Shown one piece after another: positions 47,396-59,930 of a stretch of DNA of 64,000 nucleotides; position 1 is the first letter of the stretch, and each line of letters opens with the position of its first letter. A program made the translations under genes and the position numbers. A model generated the notes under the pieces. That model was not told the origin of the DNA. It did not search any database and worked only from the letters and a program-made list of their open reading frames with translations. This stretch comes from Brienomyrus brachyistius. Its lineage: Eukaryota; Chordata; Actinopteri; Osteoglossiformes; Mormyridae. The stretch is from assembly GCF_023856365.1 (NCBI RefSeq), contig NC_064539.1:26687493-26751492 (forward strand), given 5' to 3'.

Positions 47396-48624
47396 GGCTG
47401 GGGCTTCATACAACCTATGGGGCAAAACTGTGTACTGCCAGTGGCCACTCGGAGTCCTGAATGCAGTACTTTCTACTACTGTCAGAGATACCTACCAATA
47501 CTCTTTGGTGAGGTCCAAGGTGGAAAGGAACCAGGCCCTTCCCTATTAACACATCTCTTCTTGGCATAGGATAGTTGACAAACAGATACAATGGTAACAC
47601 TTTACTTGACGGGGCAAAAATAATATAGTATTATGCTACATTACATGCAGTACAGGAGGCGCAATGAAGAGGTACAGTCATGTTTTAAGTTGTAAGGAAA
47701 TACAGCTTGACTTAGAACCATATGTCAGAAACGATTTTGGAACAACCCTGCAAAATGATCAGATTCATGCCAAATTTCTGTGCCGATCTGTCACTGTATA
47801 ACAACACGATATATGCTATATATAATTTACAGCACAGGTTAAGGAACCTCTGTTTCTAAACAGTGCAATCTAATGTAAAATAACAGTCGGAATATCCCAC
47901 GCTTTGTCATATCGCGTCTGCAATTTGAACTGGTAAAACAAAAAACGTGTTGTCTGTTGATAGCGCCTGCTGTCACGCTTCTCTGGCTCCAGTTCCTATG
48001 CTCTGTGCACAGTCGCTCATGACGATGTGTTCAATGCCTTTACAGTTCGGGGAGTGCTGTACACTCAATGCTTCACATATGTAGAAATTTCAACAGAGAC
48101 TCTTATTGTTCACCAGTCGCTATGAACGAGTCGGAGTCAAGTTCAAATAAAAACAAAAAAAACAAAAAACAAATTGCAAGTCCATTCTGAAGTCAATTTA
48201 AGAGCAACTCGAGTCCGAGTTGCTAACTCGAGTGCCTATCTCTAATACATGGAACAGCCTTTGATGAATCTGATAATTTTATTGCATTTGGTGACTGATT
48301 TACATGATCTGTCACAATTTCTTTTTGGTAAGCAGATGATTGTTCAATACTGTTATTTATGTGAGTAGCATGCTTATAATATTAGAACAGGTAACAACAT
48401 GGTGTAATATTCTTCTGTGGTACAGTATGGTGTTGTCATGTGCTATAATTACACTTTGCTCCTTGTTGTTTAGAAAAAGATCTACAACATTGATTTGCAG
48501 GAATTAGAAGTACAGGCCATAAAGTAACCAATTATTTTGTGTTTTTATGTCACATGACATTTGAATTTCCCTCAGTGACTCATTCTGAAGGTTTTCGTCA
48601 GACAGTAAACACATGTTGGTATGT
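47396..48624. other. Mostly unassigned; possible old repeat at 47590-48245
   Basis: 'ggtaacactttacttgacgg' at 47592 and 'actcgagtccgagttgc' at 48205 are stretches I associate with fish interspersed repeats, but I cannot define ends or class. No gene is recognised. Confidence 0.3.
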
Positions 48625-48960
48625 ATGTCACGTCCTGGACAGGAAGGAGGACGTAGAGACAGGATTAAGGGGAAACATAGGGACGTCATTGAAATCAAAG
48701 GAAAATGGGCAAGAAACAAAAGGGATCACACAGGATCAAAACACATTTGAACATGGACACAGCAGGGAGCGACGTCACTGATGGAACTGGGGAAGACAAG
48801 GCTGGCAGGCATTTATGCACTGGGTTAATGAGGGGATAAACAGGAGGCAGCTGGAGTGAGTTAACAAGGGGGCAGGAACAAGAGGAGAGACCAACACAGA
48901 ACAGGCATGGCTCGTTAGCGCCCTATTAGGGTGAAATGGGAGGGATGGGTAAGCAAGGTG
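48625..48960 (-). repeat. Probable fish interspersed repeat
   Basis: The text 'cacgtcctggacaggaagga' through 'ggaggcagctggagtgagtt' to 'ggcaggaacaagagg' has the look of the complement of a common fish repeat. On the other strand that repeat reads as a pol II-like 3' region ending in a 'gtcctg..gtgac' tail. No ends were identified. Confidence 0.4.
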
Positions 48961-49042
48961 TTCCACATAATGCAGTATTAAATAGATTTCTGATTTTTGC
49001 TGCATATTTAAATTTATTTATTGGGAAAAAGTCAGTAATGAA

Positions 49043-51994
49043 TACTACCGCTCAAAAATTGAGGGTCATTTAAAATTTTTCTTTGCTTTTGGAAAAAAAA
49101 AAAGTTTTTTAGTGCATTAAAATAACATCTGATTGATTACAAACACTGTGTAGACATTTTTACTGACACGTATCACAGCTGGAAATACCTATTTTTAATG
49201 GAATATATACATAGGTGTACAGAGACCCATTATCAGCAACAATTAGTCCTGTGTTTTCAGTGGAATGTTGTGTTTGCTAATGCAAGTTTATCATTTTAAA
49301 AGGTTAATTGATCATTAGAAAACGCTTTGGCAATTATGTTAGTACAGATGAAAATTGTTGCGCTGATTAAAGAAGCAATAAAACTGGCCTTCTTTGGACT
49401 AGTTAAGTATCTGCAGCATCAGCTATTGTGAGTTTGATCGCAAAATGGTCAGAAGCAAAAGAACGTTCTTCTGAAACTCGTCAGTCTATTCTTGATCTGA
49501 GAAATGAAAGCTATTCCATGTGAGAAATTGCCAGGAAACTGAAGAACTTGTACAATGCTCAGTACTACTCCCCTCACTGACTCTAACCACAATAGAAAGA
49601 GGAGAGGGAGACCCTAGTGCACAACTGAGCGAGAAGATAAATACAGTTAAGCGCAATATTATTCATACCTCTGATAGATTTAGATTTAAAGTGATTTTTA
49701 TTCAACCAGTAAGTTTTTTTTTTTCTAGATGGAAATGACACAGGCATGTCCCAAAAGAGGAGCAGACAATGTTCAAGGGGTATAATTTGGGGGGGGGGAA
49801 GAATGTTTTATTTATATTTGAACAAAAATGGCATGTACAAAATTATTCATACCCTTCTCAGTAGTCAATGCAAAAGCCTTTATTGGCTATTACAACAATC
49901 AAACGCTTCTTATAAATGCTGACAAGCTTTTTGCATGTCTCCATTGGTATTTTTGACTTTTCAGCTCCAAGTCTTTCAGACTGGAAGGCCTCCTTATCAC
50001 CCTGAATCATTTCTTGACTACTTTTGCTGTGTGTTTTGGATCATTGTCATGTTGGAGAGTCCAATGCTGCCCAAAGCTAAGTTTCTCTGCAGACTTCCTG
50101 ATATTTTTTTTTTTGAGTCTTTTTCCATGGTGCCATTTACTTTGATTAAATTTTCAGCCAATGGGCCAGGCAAACACCACCAAGGCATTATGTGTCCTCC
50201 ACCATGCTTGCCTGTGGGGGTGGTGTTCTTGGGGTTTTTACACCAATTCAAAGCCACATCGTTGTGGCCAAAGAATTCCATTCTTGTAGCATCTGTTCAA
50301 AAAATAGAAGAGCAGAAGTCTCGCTTTTTGACCGGATGAGTTTTTACGAAGGCTAAGCGTGCTTTCGTTTGCCTGTTTTGGAGAAGTGGCGTCATCCTTG
50401 GTCTGCATGCATGGCACCCAGCAGTATGCAGTATCCATCAGACTGTCTGCCTTGAGATGTTAGCACCAGCATGTCCCAGATTCAGAATGGCCTTGGTGGT
50501 GATCGTTGGATTCTGCTTCACCTCTCGCACCATCAGCCGTAGGGCCGTAGCCGTAGTGACGTAGGGTCACTTCCACGCCCTTTGAGATTTTTCGCAGTGT
50601 CGCACTTCTTGTATTTTATAATAATACTTTGTATTGCGGCCGTTGGTACTGGAAGACATTCCGATATGACCTTATTTCCCTCTCCCGAGTTGTGAGCAGT
50701 CACAATGTGCTGCCACAGATCCTCACTGAGCTTTCATTTCAGCCATGGTTTGCCACAGACCAACTGCAAAGAGTTGCTGTTTTGAACTTGTTAATTGAAA
50801 ACAGCTGTTCACAATTAATCAGGGTAATTAGAATGTCCTAGAACATTGTGGACTATTTGCAATCAGTATGAATGATTTCAGACATGCCATTTTTCTTAAT
50901 TTTAATAAAATATAGAAATGATTTCTTTTTTTTTCCATTAATATCTCTAGCACATTGTTGTATTATATTTTGACTCATGTCTATGTCCTTTCCAGTCAGA
51001 AGAAACATGTTTATTAAAGAACAAATGACATTAAATCTGTATGAGTATGAATAATTTTGTCCTCAATGGTCTTTTGCAGGTAAAAACCAGTCTCAGCGTC
51101 AGCAGTGTAGAAACAACTATGAGATGCTGGCCTTATAGGCAGAATTGCACAGAAAAAGTCATATCTCAGAATGGCCAATAAATAGCAAAGACTGAGATGG
51201 GCACATGAACACCGGACAGAGGAAGATTTGAAAAAATCTGTGTTATGAAGTGCTATGAATAGACAAATCTAAGTTTGAGGTGCCCGGATCACAAAGAAGA
51301 ACATTTGTGAGACACAGATCAAATTTTCTGGGTAAGTGCCTGACAACATCTGCAAAGCATAGTGGAGACAATGTGATGGTCTGGGACTGCTTTGGTGATG
51401 ATACACAGGGAGATTTGTAAAGGGATCTTGAAGAAGGAAGGATATCGCTCCATTTTGCAACGACATGCCATACCCTGTGGATGGAGCTTTACAGGAGCCA
51501 ATTTCATCCTACAACAAGACAACAACCCAAACACAGCTACAAACTAGCAAGAACTATTTAGGGAAGAAGCAGTCAGCTGGTATTCTGTGTATAATGGAGT
51601 AGCCAGCTCATTCACTGCATCTCAACTCTCTTGAGCCGTTATGGGAGCAGCTTGACCGAATGGTGCATAAGAAGTGCTCATCCAAGTCAATCCAACTTGT
51701 GGGAGATGCTTCAGGAAGCACAGGGTGAAATCTCCTCAGATTATCTCAGCAAGCTGACATCTAGAATGCCCAAGGTCTACAAGGCTGTAATTGCTGAAAA
51801 TAGAGGACTCTGTGATGAAAGCAAAACCTGAAGAACAGAATTATTTTAATAAAAAAGAAATTACTATTTCTAACTTTGTCAGTGTCTATATCCTGTTTAT
51901 TTAGCTGTATTTCCCATTAAAACTCATTTCATGTATAGTTTCATGGAAAACGAGGACATTTCTAAGTGACCCAAAACTTTTGAACAATATTGTA
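49043..51994 (+). mobile_element. Outer Tc1 transposon, interrupted by a second one
   Basis: The left end (ta)ctaccgctcaaaaattgag at 49043 and the right end, on the minus strand, (ta)caatattgttcaaaagt then tttgggtcac at 51994 are inverted repeats of a well-known fish Tc1 family. TA lies at 49043-49044 and 51993-51994. Its transposase reads on the plus strand in pieces. The N-terminal DNA-binding part is at about 49446-49640. The catalytic half is at about 51080-51800, including 'TDKSKFEVPGSQRRTFV'-like sequence with the first Asp at 51262-51264 and the expected Glu/Asp partner changed to Lys. Frame disruptions are many. Without the insert the element would be about 1.5 kb, close to the family's usual size. 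About 60 bases around the insertion point seem to be missing. Confidence 0.88.
49644..51069 (-). mobile_element. Inner Tc1 transposon nested in the outer one
   Basis: The ends are inverted: the left is (ta)cagttaagcgcaatatta then ttcata, and the right, on the minus strand, is cattgaggacaaaattat then tcatac. The 'aaattattcata' end is typical of another fish Tc1 family. TA is clear on the left (49642-49643) but changed on the right. The broken transposase is on the minus strand. A readable catalytic part at 50018-50281 contains 'EFFGHNDVALNW', 'KHGGGHIMPWWC' and a degraded 'MDNDPKHTAK' equivalent ('MTMIQNTQQK'). Because it interrupts the outer element, it is the younger of the two. Confidence 0.85.
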
Positions 51995-52401
51995 CTTTTT
52001 ATGCATAAATAACAACAACAATAATAATAATGATAATTATAATAAGCATGATGGCTTGTTAGAGAAAGTTGACGCATCTGATGCTAACCCTCAGTGTGAG
52101 GAGAAGTGAAGACTTACTGAGCGTTTCTTGCTTCTCTTTCATGCAGCTGTGACCCAACCTGTCTGCTGTGTTCCCATATGCTTCTGTCTGCCATGGATTC
52201 CCATCTCATACCTACCCCTGTCCAGAGTCTTCTGCATAGGACTGACTTCCCCAGTATTACAGATTTCCTACACTGTGACCCCAATCAAGTGTCCGCTGAT
52301 TTTACTTTTGGTTGCTTTGGTTTCAATAAAACCCTGCTTGCTCTACCCATGGGTCCGGAGTGTTTACTGTCATGACAATAATAATAATAATAATAATAAT
52401 A
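51995..52401 (+). repeat. Possible retroposon 3' end with (AAT)n tail
   Basis: The segment from about 52080 is C/T-rich, contains 'aataaa' at 52326, and ends in 'gtcatgacaataataata', then (AAT)n at 52375-52401. The form (C/T-rich text, AATAAA, short-repeat tail) resembles a pol II retroposon end, like 20222-21455, but the sequence is different. No ORF over 95 codons. Confidence 0.35.
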
Positions 52402-53630
52402 GAATATAGTCACCATAGATGTATTGTCTCAGGCCACATAGTTTCAGCTTGAGTCTATCTTAATGTGTTAAAACTATACAAACAAAACACTTCACTAAGC
52501 AACATCATTACTCAATAGTAGCTCTGCTACTCAACAGAGTAGTTCATTTTGGAACTATTCACAAAGGATTGTAGACAATTATAAAAGTCTACAAATCCCT
52601 ATTGAATCATGTAGACTTGGGATATCTTGTAAGAAAACCGGAACACATATAATAATAAAAATGGCACATTATAATTAAAAGTTGTCAAATGGTAAAAATA
52701 TATATTTTAATCATCTGCTCAGTTTTTTATGGTAAATAAAAGTGTCTGTTTTATGGATTTTCTGAAGGTAAAAGTTCAATACAAAATAAAACTGAATAGA
52801 GAGGATATCGCTATACGCAAATTACATTTATGAAGCATAACTATTGTACATGCGTTTAGAATATCTTTTACACATCCCAAAATGATGACATCATCCTAAG
52901 GAGTCCCAACTGCAGATGCATGAATTTTGACTTTCAAATCCTGTAGTTTCATGACTAAAATTTATACACGATTTCAAGATTTCATTCTTGATGGTCAATG
53001 GCTTATTTGAACTGTGTGACCTTTAATATACTCCAAAAATGTTTTTCCCCAACCATTCACAACATGCAATATCCCACCAATATTTCTCTTTATGTCTTCC
53101 CTCTGTTGGGCAGTGAATGCGAGCTCCTTCACCACTGCCTTGGACTATTATCTAAGCTCTAAGTATACCCTTTGTCACTGCTTCTAAAAAGGGTGAATGC
53201 CTTTTATTCTTTCGCTGACTCAAGAAGAATAGCTTAGAGCACAAAAGATCTGTCGTCCAAAGGAAACTTCATTCTGTATGTGTCTGCTGTCCTTCCCTCC
53301 CTCTGTGCAAAAAGCCTCATCGATACAGTAGATCTGTCTAATGTAGTGCTTCTCTTCCTCCTCACTGCAACGTGGCCTCCACAGGAGATAAACGGCAGAG
53401 CCCACATATGTCGCTGAGAAAGAGAGTGAAGACAAAACATAACAGTCCCAAGTAGATTTAAAACATATAAACAAAGATGTTCAAGGCTAAGTCAGCACAG
53501 TCTCAGCTACGCATGACCCAATCAGTCTCAACTAGGGGCGGAGTCATTCCAAGACATGGGTAGGTAAGAGGACCGAAAACATTCCGCATGCTGGACATAA
53601 CTTTTTGACTGTTTGACAAGTGCATCGTTA
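52402..53630. other. No recognisable feature
   Basis: AT-rich to 53,000, then mixed composition. Open frames near 53220-53474 on the minus strand have no recognised motif. Confidence 0.4.
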
Positions 53631-53657
53631 CACTACACTACACTACACTACACTACA

Positions 53658-53694
<37 letters not shown>
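53631..53694. repeat. (CACTA)n(CA)n compound microsatellite
   Basis: Six CACTA units followed by about 17 CA units; the dinucleotide could have grown from the pentamer's CACA edge. Confidence 0.95.
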
Positions 53695-53699
<5 letters not shown>

Positions 53700-54280
53700 G
53701 CACAGTGTTCAACAAACCCCAGGAAACACTAACCATCCTTACACCATCACATGATAGTGAGCTTGATTTCAACCGTGCCAATGATGTTTACCAACATAAA
53801 GCATTTAGCTACCTTCTTGGAATATTGTGAGAAAGTTGTCAACTCGAAGTCCACCACACGCAATGCAGTAAAACAAGCTTACATTACATTAGTTAGCTCA
53901 AGCTCACCCAGACAACCAATCACGTGGATCTGTGAGGATTTCAGACTAGAATGTGACTTTGGTCTTTGCAAAATTTAAATTAGGCCTTAATCTTAACTGA
54001 GGGGACGAGGTAGGCTATGTGGGTGGCACTTCCCCCATAGTGCCGGGCCTGCTCTGGACAGATGAGTCAAAGGTTGAGTTAATTGCTTCAATTCTGGTGC
54101 TCATGTTTGGTGAAAAAAATATATTATTTGAGAAAAACTTGATTCCAAGGCCCCCTGAGTGGCACAACCCAAAACATAAAATAAAACAGAGGAACTAACT
54201 GACTAACTAACCACAACTAAGTCCTTAAACTCAAAAGAAAACTGAAACCAAAAGAAAAATGTTGCCCTAACTCTCTAACT
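53695..54280. other. No recognisable feature
   Basis: No repeat ends or coding signal were found. Confidence 0.4.
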
Positions 54281-54368
54281 CAGTGTTTCTTAAACCAATC
54301 CTTGGGGACCCCAAGATGGTTCACATTTTTGCTTTCTTCCAATTCTATTGGAAGAGAGTTGAGAGAGA

Positions 54369-54406
<38 letters not shown>

Positions 54407-54452
54407 AAAAATATGGACTGTCTGTCCCTGAGGACTGGTATGAGAAATGCTG
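54281..54452. mobile_element. hAT-type miniature element split by a GA microsatellite
   Basis: It starts CAGTGTTTCTTAAACCA and ends with the complement of CAGCATTTCTCATACCA, the same family as 14386-14550, and shares the 'gcaaaaat(a/g)tgg' inner motif. The flanking octamers ctctaact and ctcaaacc agree at six of eight positions, consistent with a decayed target duplication. A (GA)n run (54359-54406) has replaced the centre. Confidence 0.7.
54359..54406. repeat. (GA)n microsatellite
   Basis: About 24 GA units with one GTGA interruption, inside the miniature element. Both strands stay open through it, giving Arg/Glu or Ser/Leu repeats of no coding value. Confidence 0.95.
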
Positions 54453-54574
54453 CTCAAACCAATAAAAAAAACAGACAAAACAACATACACACAAAATAAA
54501 TGGCAGCTACTCTCTACAACTTGCACATGGAATATTTACCCAATATATACCCAGCAACTAAGCCACATTGGCAC

Positions 54575-55400
54575 GTGAAAGACTCAAGACTCAAGAGTTC
54601 TTTACTGTGAACACATTCATGCACAAGTGCACAGTGCATTGAAATACCATTTCTCCTCGGTCCCCTCTGACGTTACACATAAATACAAAAAAAAATTATG
54701 ATATTCACAACACAAAACAATACAATACAATAAAAATAATATACATATAAATAGTGTTCAAAACTGATTTTGATTTTGTGTGTGTGCAGTGTATCGAAAA
54801 TGGTCAGTGTAGTGCAAATAAAGAATGCAATTGTGTTATAGGCAAATGCAACAAAAGGCAGCATCATTGGAGGGTAATGGGGGCGGGGTCTGATGGGAGG
54901 GGTGGTAGTCTTTGAGGTTGGGGAGTTGACTAGTGGGGGGCAGTGATGATCATTGGGGGACAACAGGTTACTGAGGAGCCTGACTGTCTGCGGGGAAGAA
55001 AGTGACAGTTTGGATGCTGCGAAACCTTCTGCAAGATGGCGGGGGGGTGAGCAGTCCATGGGATGGGTGGGAGTGGTCTGACACCATGCTGTTTGCAAGA
55101 CAGATGACATGATTACTGTACAGTTTTGTGATGGGTGGGAGAGGAACCCCGATGATCCTCTCTGCTATCCTCAGTATCCAGTGCAGAGACTTGTGGTTAG
55201 AGACGTTGCAGTTCCCTAACCAGACATTGGTCAGCAGCAGAAGATGCACTTAACGGTCACTTGGTAGAACATGGTAAGGATGGGGGTGGCGTCCTTGGTA
55301 ATGAAGGTGGTCTAGGGTGCCATGTGCACTCCAAGAAATTTCACACTGCTGACTATCTCAACAAGGGAGAGCCTTGTGTTCAAGGGAGAACATGCAGCAG
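54575..55400 (-). mobile_element. L2-type LINE, 3' end
   Basis: On the minus strand the last part of the reverse-transcriptase ORF is readable in pieces. 'EIVSSVKFLGVHM' is at about 55360-55318, then 'ILTMFYQ', then 'TNVWLGNCNVSNHKSLHWILRIAERIIGV' at about 55230-55145, and 'HPSHGLLTPPPSCRRFRSI' at about 55070-55010. The 3' untranslated region (55000-54575) ends in 'actcttgagtcttgag', next to the insertion point. Frameshifts and a stop separate the pieces. It belongs to the L2/Rex1-like group; exact clade not assigned. It is 5'-truncated, as usual for LINEs. Confidence 0.83.
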
Positions 55401-55984
55401 GGCTGAAATAAACACCTTGAAATGCAAACATAACTTTGGCATGCAGGGGAAAGCAATCAACGCGATATATTGTTTTACAGTGCACTGCAAGCATAAACCA
55501 TGCCATGTGGAATTCCAGTGAACAAGAAGCATTGCTTTTCAGTGAGTGTTGTGAAGAGAATGTAATGCAATGAAAAGCAAAACCATCATTTCATTGATTT
55601 GTATTTTGTTCAACTACCATCCAGAAAAACAATTACAAAGGTTTCCATCACAGACAATTTAACGATGGAATTGTGTCACATCACGGAAATGCAATGACCA
55701 ACTTTGTTCTGCTGCATTGGCTTATTTTCATTTTTGAAAAGTACATTCTCAAATCATGCTACCAGGAAATGTAATCACTGTCCAATCACAGATTTCTAGC
55801 GAGCGGGGGGTGTGGTAGCAAAAAGAGGCCTGAGACAATTGCTTAAGATCTAATATATGAGGTGACAGCCATTACACAACCACAGGTAAAATGGCAGGAA
55901 GATATAAGCTTGTAACGTGGCTATCTATATACATACTAGGAAGGACGGTGTGGTTTAATAAATAAACCAAAATTAATGCAGTGA
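55401..55984. other. No recognisable feature
   Basis: No coding or repeat signal I can name. Confidence 0.4.
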
Positions 55985-56240
55985 AATTTGAATTTGCATA
56001 AATAGTTAAAGTGGGTGGTGATCAGAAGATGACTGTTTCAAGATCAGAAGATCACCGGTTCAATCCCTAGCCTTGACAGAATAGTCGCATGCCTGTGCAA
56101 GGCCCCCAACAAGGACCCCCAACCTCTCCCCCCAGCTTTAGGGGCAGGGGCCCCACCCAAAGGTTGGGGTAGGCAATAAGAAGCATTCCAGTGTACCTGT
56201 ACTCATATTTGTACAAATGGCAAATAAAGGATTTAATGAT
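55985..56240 (+). repeat. tRNA-derived SINE, second type
   Basis: The head 'gatcagaagatcacc' with B box 'ggttcaatccc' (about 56058) matches the head type at 33870. It continues with 'caaggcccccaacaagg' and ends 'gtgtacctgtactcat' then 'atggcaaataaagg', a typical fish SINE 3' end. The first bases duplicate 'gatcagaagat' in tandem. No clear target duplication. Confidence 0.72.
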
Positions 56241-57860
56241 TAAAACAATCAACTGCTGCACTTGCAGTGGAACCAATGAAATAATAATAATTATGACAAC
56301 AATGAAAATAATGCCATCTATCCCTTCATATCAGTTATGTCATTTATTTTCAAAACAGGACTCAGCTGCTGGAGATCATTGATCTTAAGTTGCTCCTAAC
56401 CTATTTTATTCTTACTTCAGCTTTCAGACAATGACATATCTCAGCTCCAACTCCACAATAACAAATGGTCATCTTACCTTGATGTATGGAGTCCTTTGCA
56501 AGCTGTTTCCATAATACCCTTGACAGAGAATTAATTTATTTGTCTTTATCATTTTCACTATTAAATCTGTTTTTCTCATACATACTGACCTGCGTCATTG
56601 ATATTGGTAATGAGAAGAATGCAATAAACAATTTGCAAGATTAATTAATGGTGGATGTCAGGGATGAAAGTGGCAAACTCTCCATGAAACTGTACTGTCA
56701 GTTAACCCTCCTTGCAAGTGGATGTCGGAAGACATCCAACGTCCCGCAGAATTTTTCGTAACTGGTCGTTTATTCTTATTAATTAGATGCCTAGATGAGC
56801 GATTATTATTGTCATTCAATTTACTTTTGCAGATTTTTGTTTACTAATTCAGAACCGAAAGCATCTGTTTATCAGTCTTTTCCATTTGAGAGTGAATGTT
56901 GGTGAATTACATAATTAACGTATTAATTAAATTAGCCCGGTGATAGAAATATTTTCAATGTCAATAACAATAATAAAATCGACCTTAGTCAGATTTCTCA
57001 GTTCTCGTTGAATTCTGACCTGATTTTTGGTCCCACAAAGCTCTTGAAATCGAATCACGTAAAGGAAAGCTGCAGGCAGCTAGTCATACAGTTATTCATT
57101 AAAGAATCACAATATACTGTAGTGCTTACTGCCTAAGTGCGGCTGTTGTGTGCCTTCTGATTAATATGCTTTTTTTGTAGCCGGTTGCAAATTTTCAGTT
57201 TTATATGTCTAAAGATGCGTTCTATGCGTCTCTGCAGATTACATATTTTGCATACGCAGTAGGGCAAATGTTTTGAATTCCACAGTAAGCGTGCCAATGC
57301 TGAACCCCGCCACTGTGGAGACCACTCAGCTTGCTTTGCGCCCTGCGGCTACCTTTGAGCTCATTACTGGGGAAAGAGGGAAAAAAATCCGTACTGGTGA
57401 ATTATTTATAGCATTATGGTCTAGGCACAGCAAACAGTGTGTTAATGTGCTACAGAGAAGGGAGGTGTCCTGTCCAGCTCTAATCCGGCTGCCCTCTAAG
57501 GGACTACAGAGGCTCGATATCTAGGAAGCTCTGTGTTTTTGAACAGGAGTTACAGTGGGACGCCTCAGTGATCCTCTATCCAGGAGTGTAGGCGGATGGT
57601 GACAGGAATTGCTTCTCTCCCCTGCATATCACCCCTACACACATTATACACACCAGCCGGCCTCGCCAGCTGTTTTTATCTTTCAAAGTCCTGCCTCAAG
57701 TTATTAAAATACTGCAGCCCTGGCACCTGTAGTCCTGCACCGAGCAAGGATTTTCCATTCCATTCTATGTTGTGTTGGAGGGTGGAGTAATTCCTCAGCA
57801 GTTCTGGGGTGGGATTTGGGGCAGAGGTGGACCCTCCAATATACCTCCTCTGGTCCTTCA
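56241..57860. other. No gene recognised
   Basis: A TTAA followed by CCCTCC at 56702 could be another piggyBac-type end, but the partner is missing. An 83-codon frame at 57273-57524 has a degraded zinc-finger-BED/hAT look at most and is not called. Confidence 0.3.
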
Positions 57861-58341
57861 TTCTAGAGCAGGGATCGCCGACATTTTTAAAGTGGTACTT
57901 TGAAGCAGTTGTGTGCTACTAGTATTTTATATTTATGCATTTATTGTATTAAATTCTTCACAAATTAGAAACAAAATCTTAGACCGCAAATGAGGCACAC
58001 GGGTTTATTGTGCAAAAAAAAATCGGACTTTCCCTTTCTGCATGAAAATAATATCTTCTTTAATTTTTTTTCTGTCGTTGTTTTCTTTCATGATAATGTT
58101 TTAAGTCTAACTAGCTGATAATTTGTGTTGACAGATGACATCCCATTGGTCATTATCTGTTGGAAAGGGAAGGGAGCTTCTTGTATTTGGTTGGATTACT
58201 CAGGGTTGTTGAGCACAATGTGATAGTTTTGTCACATTTTCTTTGTACTGCTTCTTCTGACCTTTAGGCACGTGTCTTAGAAAAAGTTTGAAGTGAGACT
58301 GGTCGTATGCGTGCAACGTGCTGGAGACTCCTGCTCTAGAG
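57861..58341. mobile_element. 465-bp hAT-type non-autonomous element
   Basis: The element is 57869-58333. It starts CAGGGATCGCCGACA and its right end, on the minus strand, reads CAGGAGTCTCCAGCACG, giving inverted ends of about 17 bp with some mismatches. Flanking octamers are ttctagag (57861-57868) and ctctagag (58334-58341), equal at seven of eight positions, as expected for hAT. The interior is AT-rich without a transposase. Confidence 0.82.
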
Positions 58342-58889
58342 CAAACATACGTGCAGTTCAGCAAACACTGAAGTCCTTTTCCCCCAAAAGTCGGAAATGG
58401 TAAGATGTTAGGACTGCATTCACTATAGACTTCTGGAGATGACATGGGCTGCTTAGGTGTTGAAAGGTATGAGTTCAACAAGGAGCCATTTAGGATACAC
58501 GCCCACCCTATTCATTCTGCTGGTCCTGCTGGTCAAGGTGCCTCTTGTTCTTGTCCTGCTGCTAATGATGCATTCCTCCCTGTCTCTCAATTGTGAGGTG
58601 GGGAGAGGGGGGACTTTACCGCGTGTTAAACCAAGGTTAACATGCTCTACATTTCAGTGTCATAAAAGAGACAGACTACTCTAAATGGAGAACAGAAGTT
58701 AAAAGCTTCCAAGACATTAAATTATCTGCAAAAAATCAACAGCTCCCTCATTAATTAAACAATAGGCTTCCATGCACACAGCCAGCCTTCCTGTACTCCC
58801 ACAGTTTGTGTTCTTCCCACCTCTCTGCTTCCCAGGTGCCGTGAGAGATGTGCTGCGATGAAGACGACCTGAAGATAAAAGGAGGCTCT
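58342..58889. other. No recognisable feature
   Basis: Frames of 75-93 codons here lack motifs. Confidence 0.4.
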
Positions 58890-59930
58890 GCCTTTGACTG
58901 TGACTTTGGCACTGAACGTTGTTTTTGACTCAAATTCACCTTGCAGGACTTTTCTTATTCTGCCTTGACTGTGACGGAACCATTGCGGTAGCTTTGATTG
59001 TTACAATTTAACGCAAACTAAGGAAAACCAGTGTTACACTCGCGTACACACACATGCACAGAATCCTTGAATTTAGAGCAAAAATCAAACATTCGCTTAC
59101 AATCTGTCAGTACAGCTGATGTTCCATGCTTTATTTTGTTTATTTAAAGATCGCCAGTAGGAGGCATGCAAAGGGTAAAAATATTGTCATTCGCAGTATT
59201 TCTTTTTCTTTTTACTGAAGGCTTATGCCTTAAAAATCTTAAGATCTTTCAGTGTTCCCTAAGCTTTTGTTTTTAAAGCCATTTGTCATATAGGTTTTAG
59301 ATGGTGTGACAAAAATGGTGGATGTCAGGAATGTGGATAACAGGATGTCAGGTGGATGTCACTGACGTTGGTTGGCCAACTTAGATTTAGCCCGTAGATT
59401 AATTACTAACTGAAACGAAGATATGCCTCTTAATTGTTTTCCTGTGTTTCTGTATTTCAGTATGGATCTTTGTTTTTGTACCTGTGTTAGTTATTCCTGC
59501 TTGTATCTAGTTTATAGTAATGTTCTGTAACTCTTGTTCCTAGCGTTTCATAGCCCTTGAGTTTCTAGTGCTTGGGTAATTGTCAATGCGGCACACCTGT
59601 TCCTTGTCTAGTCTTTCTTACTTGTGGATATGTGTGCCTGCCCTTACCCTGCTACTCATGCTTGTTGTCTGCATATAGATGGTATAGGTGTTCAGTTACC
59701 TGCCCATATAGGTGTTTCTTGTTTGTGTTTCCTTTGCTCTTCCTTGTGTTTAGTCCTAGCCCTTGTTAGCTCTTGTTTTGCCTACCTGGCTTTGTTTTGA
59801 CTCCTCATGGTCCCTTTTGTTTCTTATTACTTTTGAATTCAGTTTACAATAAAATCCCCTTGCTTTCTGTAAGCTGCTCAGTGGATCATCATTCCCTCAT
59901 GCCCCGCTGTGACAGGAACACAAAACTAGA
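58890..59930 (+). repeat. Possible pol II-type fish repeat, 3' part
   Basis: The T/C-rich segment from about 59570 to 59915 contains 'caataaaatccccttgct' at 59848 and 'cgctgtgacaggaacacaa' at 59903. This combination is common at the 3' edge of a fish interspersed repeat class. Ends and class are not determined. Confidence 0.35.

Noticed and set aside
49935..50339. 134-codon plus-strand frame as a gene
   Set aside because: It lies antisense to the inner Tc1 transposase relic and has no features of its own.
54673..55249. Minus-strand frames as a host gene
   Set aside because: The readable motifs are those of an L2-type LINE C-terminal region, with stops and frameshifts.
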